A stretch of DNA of 64,000 nucleotides from JANYJZ01 sp964523395 (GTDB lineage: Bacteria; Bacteroidota; Ignavibacteria; UBA10030; SZUA-254), in contig CAZFXS010000001.1 in the NCBI GenBank assembly GCA_964523395.1, forward strand, positions 248,001-312,000, given 5' to 3'. The notes under the pieces were generated by a model. The model saw nothing but the letters and a program-made list of their open reading frames with translations, searched no databases and had not been told where the DNA came from. The position numbers and the translations under genes are program-made. Shown piece by piece: positions 8,136-16,585 of this stretch (position 1 is the first letter of the stretch; each line of letters opens with the position of its first letter).

Positions 8136-11100
8136 ATGTCGAATTGTCTGTTACGATATTGCTTTTGGTTGTTTTGTGGTATGGTCGTTGTGGTTGCTAC
8201 GGCATTGCCGCAATCCGCATGGCAGCACCTGAGTGTAACCGATGGTCTTCCTCAGGGTTACGTTGGCGCTATGATCCAGGATGGGCGCGGGTTTCTCTGG
8301 TTCGGGACAGGGGACGGGCTAAGCCGGTATGATGGCTATACGTTTAAGAACTACCGCAACGATCCTGCCGACACGACGACAATTTCGACCGGCCTCGTCT
8401 TCGCGCTCCATGAATGTTCCTCCGGCCTCCTTTGGGTTGGATTTCTCTCCGGCAACATTGACATCTTCGATCCGAAGTCTGAACAGTTCATCCATTTACG
8501 GAATGTGCCATGGACTCCAACAAACGTTCCATCACTAGCATCAATCTCTGAGGATTCTGCAGGCAACCATTGGGTGGCAAGAGCAGAGGAAATCCTCAAG
8601 ATAGAACAGACTGGTTCCTCCGAAAAGCTTTCGAGCGGATCGTATCATGTAACAATCAACGAAGATCCCCTTCCAGCAACAAAGGATCTCGGCAATAGGG
8701 TTACCTTCACAGACCATACCGGAAATGTCTGGGTCTGGGATCAGAAAACAGTTCGATCACTCGGAAGGACTGTTCCCGCTCTCCCGAAATTTCCGGCGCC
8801 GCGCTATCGCTACACAATGGAACGGAGCGGTTTCGCCGAGGATTCACAGGGGTTCCTATGGATTACATTGTACGACTCATTGGTATTTACCTTGTACCGG
8901 TATGATCCTGTTGCCGGCACCACCGCATCTGTACTTACCGATTCAGGAGACGCGAAAATTGTTCAGGCCTACGGATCCGGGAATCTCTGGTTGTGCAGTG
9001 CATCAGGCCTCACACGAATCAGTACAAGCAACCCATCCGACAGTGAGAAAATTACGAACACAGGGTTGACAATTCCTACTTCCATGCTGGCGGATAGGAG
9101 CGGGATAATTTGGATCGGGTCTGCCGGACTTGGTCTTGACCGGTACAACCCTGCAGTCGCCAGATTTGGAATAATACCTCGGGCATGGTTCTTAAAGCTT
9201 GTTCAGCAGACAATGTTTACCGTTGGTTTTCCGAGAAAACCATCCGCCAATTCAACAACATCTCCATACGCAGATCTGTATGATTATGCTGTCTTTCGTG
9301 ACAGCAGAGGATGGGAATGGTACCCATCCAGTCCGAACGGCTGTTTACTCTACCGGACACCGACCTGCACATTGGAACGTATCCCGGTACAAGGTAAAGA
9401 CGACAAGCTGACATCCAAACTCTTCCCCTTTTCGAGCTTTGTAAAATTTCTTGAGGACCGCAATAACACCCCCTGGTTTTTTGGTTGGGGAGTTACGAGT
9501 TCCTATGACATCGAAGAGCGTCGATTTAATCATTATTTCATCAAGGACGGTAAGCTTAGATCTTCAGCTCAGCGTCCGCTTGTGTATGATTACCGGGTTA
9601 CAGCGGTAAGTAAAGCCCGTGACGGCTCATTCTGGCTCGCGGTCTTTCATGACGGACTGTATCACTTCGATCCTGTGAGCGGACTTCTCCACCGATACAG
9701 TCACGACGCTGCCGATACGGCTTCGCTTTCAAGTAACGATATTCTCTCAATGGCGGAAGACCCAACGGATCCAAGGTATCTCTGGGTTGGCACAAGCGGT
9801 GGTGGCGTGAACAGGTTCCACACCGAAACCGGCAAATGCTCTCGCATCACGATTCACGAGGGATTGCCGAATAATGTTATCTATACGATCTTCCCCGACA
9901 AGCGGGGGCGCCTCTGGATGAGCACGAACAACGGCCTTTGCGTCCTCGACCCGAAAACAATGGCATTCAGGTACTACGATGTTCGCGACGGGCTTCAGGG
10001 GATGGAGTTTAACAGTGAGAGTAACTTCCAGGCAGCCGATGGAAGGATTTACCTTGAGGGAACTGATGGCGTGAATGTCTTCTATCCTGAACAGATTACC
10101 GATAACCCGCATATTTCCCCGATTGTTTTTACCGATCTGAAAATTCAAGGCAATTCTGTTTCGAAGAATGATGTCAATTCGCCTTTGAAACAAAGTATCA
10201 CCGAGACAAAAGAAATCGTGCTTCCGTTTGATCAGAATATCATAACGTTTGAATTCGCTGCGCTGGATTTTTCCAATATCGCCCGCAACCAGTATTCGTT
10301 CCGGCTCGAGGGGTTTAGAGATGAATGGACAAAGCCGTCAAAGGAACGTACTGCAACATTTACCAATTTAAGTCCCGGCTCCTATACATTGCATGTACGC
10401 GGAAGTAATAACGATGGCATCTGGAACGAAACCGGTACGTCCATCTCACTTGTTATCTTACCTCCATGGTACCGCACATGGTGGGCGTACACTGCGTATT
10501 TCGGAATTGTCTTTGCAGGATTATATATGTTTCGGCGATACGATTTGAAACGCATTCGGTTGAAGGATCAACTGGATCTGGCGGAAGTGAAAGCAACGCA
10601 GCTTAAAGAAGTCGATCAGTTGAAGATGCAGTTCTTCCAGAATATCAGTCACGAATTTCGCACGCCCCTCACGCTGATCCTCGGCCCCGCGGAGAGACTG
10701 CTGGGAGAAGAGAAGGTGGAACCCGGCCATAAGCGCGATCTGCGGATGATGCAAAGAAGCGCCCAGCGACTGCTACGGCTCGTCAATCAATTGCTCGACC
10801 TCTCCAAATTTGAAGCCGGAGGGATGAAGCTCCGCGCGTGCAAAGGAAATATTGTCGCGTTTGCGAGAGGGGTAGCGATGTCTTTTCAATCGATGGCGGA
10901 ACGGAGGGGGATTTTCCTTGATGTCAACGCGGCTGAGGAGGAGATCGAGCTCTTCTTTGACCCGGAGAAGATGGAAAAAATCATTTCAAACTTAGTTTCC
11001 AATGCGGTCAAGTTTACTCCTGATAACGGCGAAATTATCATTTCGGTGCATCGGTCTACCGATCCTTCGGACCGTTTGGCAGATGGGTCTTCGGGTCGGA

Positions 11101-12221
11101 TCGAATTGGCTGTCCGTGATACCGGTATGGGAATTCCGGCGGAACAACTATCGCGCATCTTCGACCGTTTCTACCAGGTCGACAGCTCCACTACCCGTTC
11201 ACATGAGGGAACGGGAATCGGCCTTGCGCTGACGAAGGAACTCGTGGGCCTTCATCGGGGATCAATAACAGTGACAAGCGAGTTAGGTAAGGGGAGCCGT
11301 TTCCTGATAAAACTGCCGCTTGGCTCCGGTCATCTTTCTGTCGATGAAATTACCGGAGATTCTGTATCCCTTCAACAGCATGCCTCGATTGCAGCGGCAG
11401 AGCTGGGAGGCGAAGCCGTTGATGAGGAACTCTTTGAAGAAGAGGCAGGCGAAAGGTCAAATCCGATCGTCCTTGTTATTGAAGACAATACGGATGTCCG
11501 TCAATATGTGAAATCGTATCTTGCCGGTTCGTACACCGTGCTTGAAGCTCCGAACGGGGAAGCGGGTGTTGCTTCGGCACGGCAGGCGATTCCTGATCTC
11601 ATCATTTCGGATGTCATGATGCCGAGGATGGATGGGTACGAGGTATGCGCCGCGATTAAGACTGATGAGCGTACCAGCCATATTCCTGTCATTCTTCTTA
11701 CGGCAAAGGCAGCGGAAGAAGACCGTATCGGCGGGCTTAAGCAGGGAGCTGATGATTATATCATCAAGCCGTTCAGCTCGAACGAATTGCTGGTTCGTGT
11801 CAGGAATCTGATCGAATTACGCAGGAAGCTGCGGTCAAAATACGCTAAAGAACTTGTGTCCGCTGCGGAGACAGTGACAAAGGCAGATTCTCCGGACAAT
11901 GCGTTCGTCGCGAAGTTAAAGGCAATCCTGGAAGAAAAAAGCGGCGATGAACGGTTCGGTAGCGAGGAGCTTGCGGAACAGGCGGGGCTCACATTGCGCC
12001 AGCTTCAGCGCAAGCTGAAAGGCCTCGCAGATACGGCTCCCAACCAGTTTATCCGTTCGTACCGGCTCAACCGGGCGATGGCGATGCTGAAAGAGGATGG
12101 CGGCACCGTTTCCGAAATTGCCTATTCCGTTGGTTTCAGCAGTCCGCAATATTTCGCACGCTGTTTCCAGGAAGAGTTCGGCACCACGCCGAGCGATGTA
12201 AGAAAACCCTCCGCCTCCTGA
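8136..12221 (+). CDS. Hybrid two-component sensor/AraC-type regulator (SusR/BT-HTCS class)
   Basis: A one-protein signalling system of 1361 residues. In this class a periplasmic sensor binds glycan breakdown products and the cytoplasmic AraC-type output activates polysaccharide-use genes. Order of domains: signal peptide (about 1-27), two-bladed-propeller sensor with Reg_prop repeats (DGRGFLWFGTGDGLSRYDG), Y_Y_Y domain (about 702-775), one membrane helix (about 780-798), HisKA with H839 (NISHEFRTPL), HATPase (about 942-1062, NAVKFTPDNG, DTGMGI, GTGIGLAL), receiver with phospho-acceptor D1159 (ISDVMMPRMDGYE) and HTH (about 1265-1355, SEIAYSVGFSSPQYFARCF). The ATG at 8136 is preferred because it opens directly on a signal peptide; an upstream in-frame TTG at 8100 adds 12 residues. 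The target is unknown; the flanking starch genes are the obvious candidates. Confidence 0.92.
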   Translation: MSNCLLRYCFWLFCGMVVVVATALPQSAWQHLSVTDGLPQGYVGAMIQDGRGFLWFGTGDGLSRYDGYTFKNYRNDPADTTTISTGLVFALHECSSGLLWVGFLSGNIDIFDPKSEQFIHLRNVPWTPTNVPSLASISEDSAGNHWVARAEEILKIEQTGSSEKLSSGSYHVTINEDPLPATKDLGNRVTFTDHTGNVWVWDQKTVRSLGRTVPALPKFPAPRYRYTMERSGFAEDSQGFLWITLYDSLVFTLYRYDPVAGTTASVLTDSGDAKIVQAYGSGNLWLCSASGLTRISTSNPSDSEKITNTGLTIPTSMLADRSGIIWIGSAGLGLDRYNPAVARFGIIPRAWFLKLVQQTMFTVGFPRKPSANSTTSPYADLYDYAVFRDSRGWEWYPSSPNGCLLYRTPTCTLERIPVQGKDDKLTSKLFPFSSFVKFLEDRNNTPWFFGWGVTSSYDIEERRFNHYFIKDGKLRSSAQRPLVYDYRVTAVSKARDGSFWLAVFHDGLYHFDPVSGLLHRYSHDAADTASLSSNDILSMAEDPTDPRYLWVGTSGGGVNRFHTETGKCSRITIHEGLPNNVIYTIFPDKRGRLWMSTNNGLCVLDPKTMAFRYYDVRDGLQGMEFNSESNFQAADGRIYLEGTDGVNVFYPEQITDNPHISPIVFTDLKIQGNSVSKNDVNSPLKQSITETKEIVLPFDQNIITFEFAALDFSNIARNQYSFRLEGFRDEWTKPSKERTATFTNLSPGSYTLHVRGSNNDGIWNETGTSISLVILPPWYRTWWAYTAYFGIVFAGLYMFRRYDLKRIRLKDQLDLAEVKATQLKEVDQLKMQFFQNISHEFRTPLTLILGPAERLLGEEKVEPGHKRDLRMMQRSAQRLLRLVNQLLDLSKFEAGGMKLRACKGNIVAFARGVAMSFQSMAERRGIFLDVNAAEEEIELFFDPEKMEKIISNLVSNAVKFTPDNGEIIISVHRSTDPSDRLADGSSGRIELAVRDTGMGIPAEQLSRIFDRFYQVDSSTTRSHEGTGIGLALTKELVGLHRGSITVTSELGKGSRFLIKLPLGSGHLSVDEITGDSVSLQQHASIAAAELGGEAVDEELFEEEAGERSNPIVLVIEDNTDVRQYVKSYLAGSYTVLEAPNGEAGVASARQAIPDLIISDVMMPRMDGYEVCAAIKTDERTSHIPVILLTAKAAEEDRIGGLKQGADDYIIKPFSSNELLVRVRNLIELRRKLRSKYAKELVSAAETVTKADSPDNAFVAKLKAILEEKSGDERFGSEELAEQAGLTLRQLQRKLKGLADTAPNQFIRSYRLNRAMAMLKEDGGTVSEIAYSVGFSSPQYFARCFQEEFGTTPSDVRKPSAS

Positions 12222-12224
12222 CAT

Positions 12225-12331
12225 GTCTTTGCGAGGAGTCCTGAGCGAAGCCGAAGGACGACGAAGCAATCCGACCTTTCGGTGAATAGTCAGATTGCTT
12301 CTCCCGCTCGTCGAGCGGGATCGCAATGACG
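12225..12331. repeat. Dispersed palindromic element (GCGAGGAG...GAAGCAATC type)
   Basis: TTTGCGAGGAGTCCTGAGCGAA followed by GAAGCAATC is mirrored by GATTGCTTC and TCGCAATGACG near the right end, with a CCCGCTCGTCGAGCGGG palindrome inside. This type of GCGAGGA...GAAGCAATC...GATTGCTTC...CGCAATGA palindrome is familiar as a multi-copy intergenic repeat in many bacterial genomes. It begins four bases after the regulator's stop codon and may serve as a 3'-end structure. Confidence 0.6.
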
Positions 12332-12493
12332 TTTTCTGCGTTTTTACCCACCCGTCGCATTTCTACACTCCTTCGTCGTAATTCTACACGTTATTTGCGC
12401 GTTTCTCCATGGTATTGTCGCCCCAGTGATAGGTACCCCCACCCCTTTTTTTGTTAATTGAACCCATCGCATAAGTACACCATTCGATTTGAA

Positions 12494-12658
12494 CCTCCTG
12501 TCTTTTCGAGTGGATTAGATCAGGAGGCGGTGCGGTGGCTGTCCAAAAAGTCTTTTTGCTGTCATGTTGAGCGAAGCGAAACATCTCTCTGCTCAAGAAG
12601 ATTGAGATTCTTCACTTCGTTCAGAATGACAATCGATTTAGACGTTTTTTGGACAGCC
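12494..12658. repeat. Nested inverted-repeat element (MITE/REP-like)
   Basis: Three nested or adjacent inverted repeats lie here. CCTCCTG (12494-12500) pairs with CAGGAGG (12521-12527). GGCTGTCCAAAAAGTC (about 12537-12552) pairs with GACGTTTTTTGGACAGCC (about 12641-12658) with one bulge. Inside that, TGTCATGTTGAGCGAAGCGAA (starting 12560) pairs imperfectly with TTCACTTCGTTCAGAATGACA (ending 12631). The inner unit resembles the common TGTCATTCTGAACGAAGTGAA genome repeat. No transposase frame is present. The rest of the 12222-12743 gap holds an AACCAATAAC short direct repeat near 12670-12695 and no gene. Confidence 0.55.
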
Positions 12659-12743
12659 CCAAAGCCGTGTAACCAATAACCGATAACCAATAACATTTTC
12701 TAATTAACCAAATCCACTCACATTCACACAAAGGAGTACCGTT

Positions 12744-14504
12744 ATGAAACAGATGTTTGTTGTTCTTCTCGCAACCCTCTTGCTCAGTGCGCTGGGGATG
12801 GGACAAATTCCCCAGCTGATGAGTCATCAGGGATATGTTGCCGATACCAGCGGCACGGGCATCACCGGCACATTGCCGATGACATTCCGGATGTTCAACG
12901 ATTCCACAGGCGGATCGGCAATTCTGACGCAATCGTTCCCGGGTGTGGCAATCACTAAAGGAGTATTCACTGTAAATATTGATGTCTCTTCGCTTCCGTT
13001 CACCAGTCAATACTGGCTTGAGACGGAAGTAAATAGTGAAACGCTTGCACCGCGAACACGGTTGACAAGCGCACCCTACTCGCTTGCCCCATGGGCAACC
13101 AGCGGCACTGATGTTTATTACAACAATGGTGATGTCGGCATCGGGACTTCATCACCTGCGGCAAAATTGGATGTGGTCGGTGGTGATGCAGTGATCAATG
13201 GTGTCCGGGTAGGTCACGGAGTGGGTAATCAGCCGGAGAACACAGTCGTTGGATCGGCTGCTGTCTTGTTATACAACACGACAGGAAATTACAACACGGC
13301 CGTTGGAACCGATGCAATGGAAGGAAACCAGACAGGCTCATTTAATACGGCTGTAGGTTATCGTGCCCAATGGGGTGGGAATGCCGGAGGAAGTAATACC
13401 GCTGTTGGCTATGAAGCTTTACGGGTCAACGATGGCAATGTCAATTCTGCCTTTGGGCACAGTGCCATGTTGGGAAACACAACTGGCAGTGAAAACGTCG
13501 CCGTTGGGACTGCGGCACTCATAGGTAACACCACCGGTTCCTATAATGTTGCCGTGGGTAATGCGTCACTTTCTGGAAACATGACCGGAACTTATCTTAC
13601 TGCCATAGGGACATATGCTAGCGTAGCTGAGGGTTTAACCAACGCGACGGCGATCGGCGCGAATGCCACAGTCAGTGCCAGCAACAGCCTGGTGCTGGGT
13701 AACAATGCCAATGTCGGCATCGGGACTTCATCACCTGCGGCAAAATTGGATGTGGTCGGTGGTGATGCAGTGATCAATGGTGTCCGGGTAGGTCACGGAG
13801 TGGGTAATCAGCCGGAGAACACAGTCGTTGGATCGGCTGCTGTCTTGTTATACAACACGACAGGAAATTACAACACGGCCGTTGGAACCGATGCAATGGA
13901 AGGAAACCAGACAGGCTCATTTAATACGGCTGTAGGTTATCGTGCCCAATGGGGTGGGAATGCCGGAGGAAGTAATACCGCTGTTGGCTATGAAGCTTTA
14001 CGGGTCAACGATGGCAATGTCAATTCTGCCTTTGGGCACAGTGCCATGTTGGGAAACACAACTGGCAGTGAAAACGTCGCCGTTGGGACTGCGGCACTCA
14101 TAGGTAACACCACCGGTTCCTATAATGTTGCCGTGGGTAATGCGTCACTTTCTGGAAACATGACCGGAACTTATCTTACTGCCATAGGGACATATGCTAG
14201 CGTAGCTGAGGGTTTAACCAACGCGACGGCGATCGGCGCGAATGCCACAGTCAGTGCCAGCAACAGCCTGGTGTTGGGTAACAATGCCAACGTCGGTATT
14301 GGGACGTCAAGCCCGGGGGCATCAAATCTTTTAGAGTTATCATCAACATCTAAAGGGTTGGTACTACCCCGGATGACGAAAACTCAGAGGAATGCTATCG
14401 CTTCTCCAGTGGCGGGAATGATGATCTATCAGACAGATAACACACCAGGCCTCCGTGTCTACAATGGAACAAACTGGATGCGGTATACTGAAACAGCAGA
14501 CTAA
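12744..14504 (+). CDS. Surface protein with YadA-head-like repeats, internal 193-residue duplication
   Basis: A 586-residue exported protein with a good Shine-Dalgarno (AAAGGAG) before its ATG and a signal peptide of about 20 residues. Residues about 21-120 form a domain seen before repeat regions of Bacteroidota surface proteins (MSHQGYVADTSGTGITG). The body is built of short units of the type TAVG-x-x-AL-x-GN-x-TGS-x-N, like trimeric autotransporter head repeats. A 193-residue block (about 130-322) is repeated exactly at protein level (about 323-515). The tail LVLPRMTKTQRNAI ... YNGTNWMRY is common at the C-terminus of such Bacteroidota proteins. No T9SS sorting domain or anchor domain is visible. 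It probably forms a surface fibre or stalk; the role is inferred from repeat style only. Confidence 0.72.
   Translation: MKQMFVVLLATLLLSALGMGQIPQLMSHQGYVADTSGTGITGTLPMTFRMFNDSTGGSAILTQSFPGVAITKGVFTVNIDVSSLPFTSQYWLETEVNSETLAPRTRLTSAPYSLAPWATSGTDVYYNNGDVGIGTSSPAAKLDVVGGDAVINGVRVGHGVGNQPENTVVGSAAVLLYNTTGNYNTAVGTDAMEGNQTGSFNTAVGYRAQWGGNAGGSNTAVGYEALRVNDGNVNSAFGHSAMLGNTTGSENVAVGTAALIGNTTGSYNVAVGNASLSGNMTGTYLTAIGTYASVAEGLTNATAIGANATVSASNSLVLGNNANVGIGTSSPAAKLDVVGGDAVINGVRVGHGVGNQPENTVVGSAAVLLYNTTGNYNTAVGTDAMEGNQTGSFNTAVGYRAQWGGNAGGSNTAVGYEALRVNDGNVNSAFGHSAMLGNTTGSENVAVGTAALIGNTTGSYNVAVGNASLSGNMTGTYLTAIGTYASVAEGLTNATAIGANATVSASNSLVLGNNANVGIGTSSPGASNLLELSSTSKGLVLPRMTKTQRNAIASPVAGMMIYQTDNTPGLRVYNGTNWMRYTETAD
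13132..14289 (+). repeat. Direct tandem duplication, two copies of 579 bp
   Basis: 13132-13710 is repeated as 13711-14289. Reading the copies side by side I found a single difference, C at 13695 versus T at 14274, which is silent. The period is exactly 193 codons, so the reading frame is kept. The near-identity means a very recent duplication or ongoing gene conversion. Confidence 0.9.
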
Positions 14505-14521
14505 GGAATAGCGAGACTACT

Positions 14522-15907
14522 ATGAAAACTAAAATCACACATATTATATTGGCATTGATGTTTTGTATCAGCACGGCATCAGCACAGCAATATTACCTGC
14601 TGCAGACTGTCAGCGGTACGGGAGGCGGATCGCATTCTTCCTCTGGTTCTTACGTCATGGATGCTACTGTTGGGCAGCCCGTAGTGGAAAAATCAAGCGG
14701 TGGAGGAGGAGGAGGGTTCTGGAACCAATATGAAGGATTAGAGAAGTTCTTTAAATCCGCATATGCTGTCAGCGACGGATGGAACCTCATCTCGGTCGGA
14801 AATACTGTCGGCGACTACCGTAAATCGGTTCTTTTCCCGTCAGCTTCTTCCGGCGCATTTGGCTATCAGGGTGCGTACATAGTAAAAGATACCTTACAGA
14901 ACGGTAAGGGGTATTGGCTGAAGTTTCCGGGCAATCAGTTTGTCGAAATCACCGGAACACCAAGAGAGACCGATACGGTTACCGTTGTCGCGGGTTGGAA
15001 CCTTATCGGGTCAGGATCGGGTTCAATCTCCACGGCGTCTATCATCCAGATACCATCGGGTATTGTTACCACGCAGTACTTCGGGTATAGCACAGGGTAT
15101 TCTCCTTCCTTAACCATTGAACCGGGAAGGGGTTACTGGGTTAAGACCAGCGCAGGTGGGAAGTTAGTCCTGAATGTTCCTCCGGCATTTTTGCCCGTAG
15201 CAGCTCATACAGAAGCAGAAGAAGAGTTTTCCGGACTCAACCAACTGACGATTACACCGCAAGATGCAAAGGGAAGATCTCAGAAGCTTATGTTTGGAAA
15301 AGCGGTTCCCGGTAATGCCGAACCGGAAGCATACGAAATGCCTCCGGTGGCTCCCAAGGGCGCAATCGATGTCCGCTTTGCTACAAACCAGTTCGCGGAA
15401 TTCTTCTCAAGTGAGAAGAAGGAAGTTCCTATTGCAATCCAGTCCAACGGAACTCCGTTGGAGCTTTCGTGGACATTGAAGGAGCAATCTGGTTTGAGTT
15501 ACATCCTGGTGGAAAAGAAGGGCGAGAAGGTTGTTGCCGAGCATAAACTGAAGCCGGGTGGGAAGTTCGTACTGAAGAATACGGAAAAGTACAACTATTC
15601 ACTCCGTGTGGAAGAAGTCCCGTCATCATATGCGCTCGAGCAGAATTACCCGAACCCGTTTAATCCTTCAACGGTTATCCGGTATCAGCTGCCTGCGACT
15701 GGCCATGTCACATTGAAGATTTACGACATGCTGGGCAGGGAAGTCAGTACGCTTGTAGATGGTGAATTAGAGGCGGGTCATCAGTCGGTAGAGTGGACAG
15801 CTGCTAATGTTGCAAGTGGCGTCTATTTCTACCGCCTGCAAGCCCGTGAGACAGGCGGACAAGCTGTTCAATTTACAGAAACGAAGAAACTGATGTTAGT
15901 CCGATGA
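14522..15907 (+). CDS. T9SS-sorted secreted protein with WNL-GYW module
   Basis: A 461-residue exported protein of unknown function, starting 17 bases after the fibre gene and probably co-transcribed with it. A signal peptide (about 1-21) is followed by a short segment rich in Gly and Ser (SGGGGGGFW). A WNLISVG...GYWLKF...GWNLIG...GYWVK module covers about 85-218. A beta-rich segment follows, and residues about 370-461 are a T9SS type A sorting domain (QNYPNPFNPSTVIRYQLP, ending KKLMLVR). The protein is little more than this shared module plus the sorting signal, so it may be the simplest carrier of that module. The N-terminal pattern (YYLLQTVSGTGGGSHSSSG...DATVGQP) is typical of short T9SS cargo. 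Confidence 0.75.
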   Translation: MKTKITHIILALMFCISTASAQQYYLLQTVSGTGGGSHSSSGSYVMDATVGQPVVEKSSGGGGGGFWNQYEGLEKFFKSAYAVSDGWNLISVGNTVGDYRKSVLFPSASSGAFGYQGAYIVKDTLQNGKGYWLKFPGNQFVEITGTPRETDTVTVVAGWNLIGSGSGSISTASIIQIPSGIVTTQYFGYSTGYSPSLTIEPGRGYWVKTSAGGKLVLNVPPAFLPVAAHTEAEEEFSGLNQLTITPQDAKGRSQKLMFGKAVPGNAEPEAYEMPPVAPKGAIDVRFATNQFAEFFSSEKKEVPIAIQSNGTPLELSWTLKEQSGLSYILVEKKGEKVVAEHKLKPGGKFVLKNTEKYNYSLRVEEVPSSYALEQNYPNPFNPSTVIRYQLPATGHVTLKIYDMLGREVSTLVDGELEAGHQSVEWTAANVASGVYFYRLQARETGGQAVQFTETKKLMLVR

Positions 15908-15982
15908 CGATTCCGCCGAATCCTTCCCAATGATTTTGGTGGATTCACTTTGCGGAATTGTCAAGCCGTCCTCTCTTGGCGG
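15904..15982 (+). terminator. Second copy of the stop-codon hairpin element
   Basis: ATGACGATTCCGC (15904-15916, containing the TGA stop at 15905-15907) pairs with GCGGAATTGTCA (15952-15963), one mismatch allowing a G-T pair. CGAATCC and GGATTC extend the stem inside. A weaker GCCGTC/GGCGGG hairpin follows. The layout matches the element at 7791-7879 while the loop sequence is different. Confidence 0.55.
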
Positions 15983-16048
15983 GATTAGTAAAAATAAGAA
16001 ACTCAACCGTCTTCGGCACTAAACAATAGTGGAAGAACCGAAGGTGAA

Positions 16049-16080
16049 CCGGAGGGCAATGTTTGTCCTCCGGTTGAGTT
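16049..16080 (+). terminator. Stem-loop, probable terminator
   Basis: CCGGAGGGCAA (16049-16059) pairs with TTGTCCTCCGG (16063-16073) around a TGT loop, one G-T pair, followed by TTGAGTTTTG. This is a candidate intrinsic terminator for the 12744-15907 operon although the T-tract is short. Confidence 0.5.
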
Positions 16081-16094
16081 TTGTGCTCAAAGTG

Positions 16095-16139
16095 ACCTCC
16101 GATTTCTACTTCTGTTTATCTCAGAAAGAAATCGGAGGT
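16095..16139 (+). repeat. ATCCGATTTCT inverted repeat family, copy 3
   Basis: ACCTCCGATTTCT (16095-16107) pairs perfectly with AGAAATCGGAGGT (16127-16139). The central CCGATTTCT is shared with the copies at 7902 and 8039, while the outer arm changed from ACAT/ATGT to ACCT/AGGT with both sides altered together. Confidence 0.6.
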
Positions 16140-16360
16140 CTTGCATTAATCGTAAGGTCTTACGCCTCTCACCAGCGGGCAGGCAATCGGACTGGCTACA
16201 GACAATGCGGAATTGAAGATCCGCCTCTGCCGATTATCTAAAAATCAGATACAACATTCCTTCCTTTTTTGATTTCATCTCTAAAAATTTTACATTAACA
16301 GTCATTTTTATTGGCAAGTGACTAGTGTAATGGGTCAAATTCGTTTTGTATGAATCACAT

Positions 16361-16513
16361 ACAGGTCGCTCCTGACGGAGCTTTTATGTTTATGTTTTTT
16401 TCGTTTCTATAAACGGTTCGCTCCTGACGGAGCTATTGAGAAGTCGCATTGCGACGACCTGTTTATAGGAATAGAAAAAGAGATGAAGAGAAGCCCCATC
16501 GGGGCGACCTGTT
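16361..16513. repeat. GGTCGCTCC/GGGGCGACC dispersed palindromes
   Basis: CAGGTCGCTCCTGACGGAGCT occurs at 16362, a related CGGTTCGCTCCTGACGGAGCT at 16414, then GTCGCATTGCGACGACCTGTTTATAG, and AGCCCCATCGGGGCGACCTGTT at 16490-16512. Together they form partially overlapping palindromes; TATAAACGG (near 16408) and CCTGTTTATAG (near 16458) form outer arms. These belong to a repeat type common between genes in Bacteroidota/Chlorobi genomes. The rest of the 15908-16585 gap shows no believable gene. Confidence 0.55.
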
Positions 16514-16585
16514 GCTGTTAAATAAATCATAATAACTGTCTTACACTGTGTTGAATGAACTTATTTATTGTTTGAAAGGGTATCT

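Noticed and set aside
12621..13010. 129-residue minus-strand frame over the start of the fibre gene
   Set aside because: Overlaps a real gene with good ribosome site and signal peptide, and crosses the palindromic element.
16029..16241. 70-residue plus-strand frame between 15907 and 16586
   Set aside because: It lies across two hairpins and has no domain, signal peptide or ribosome site.
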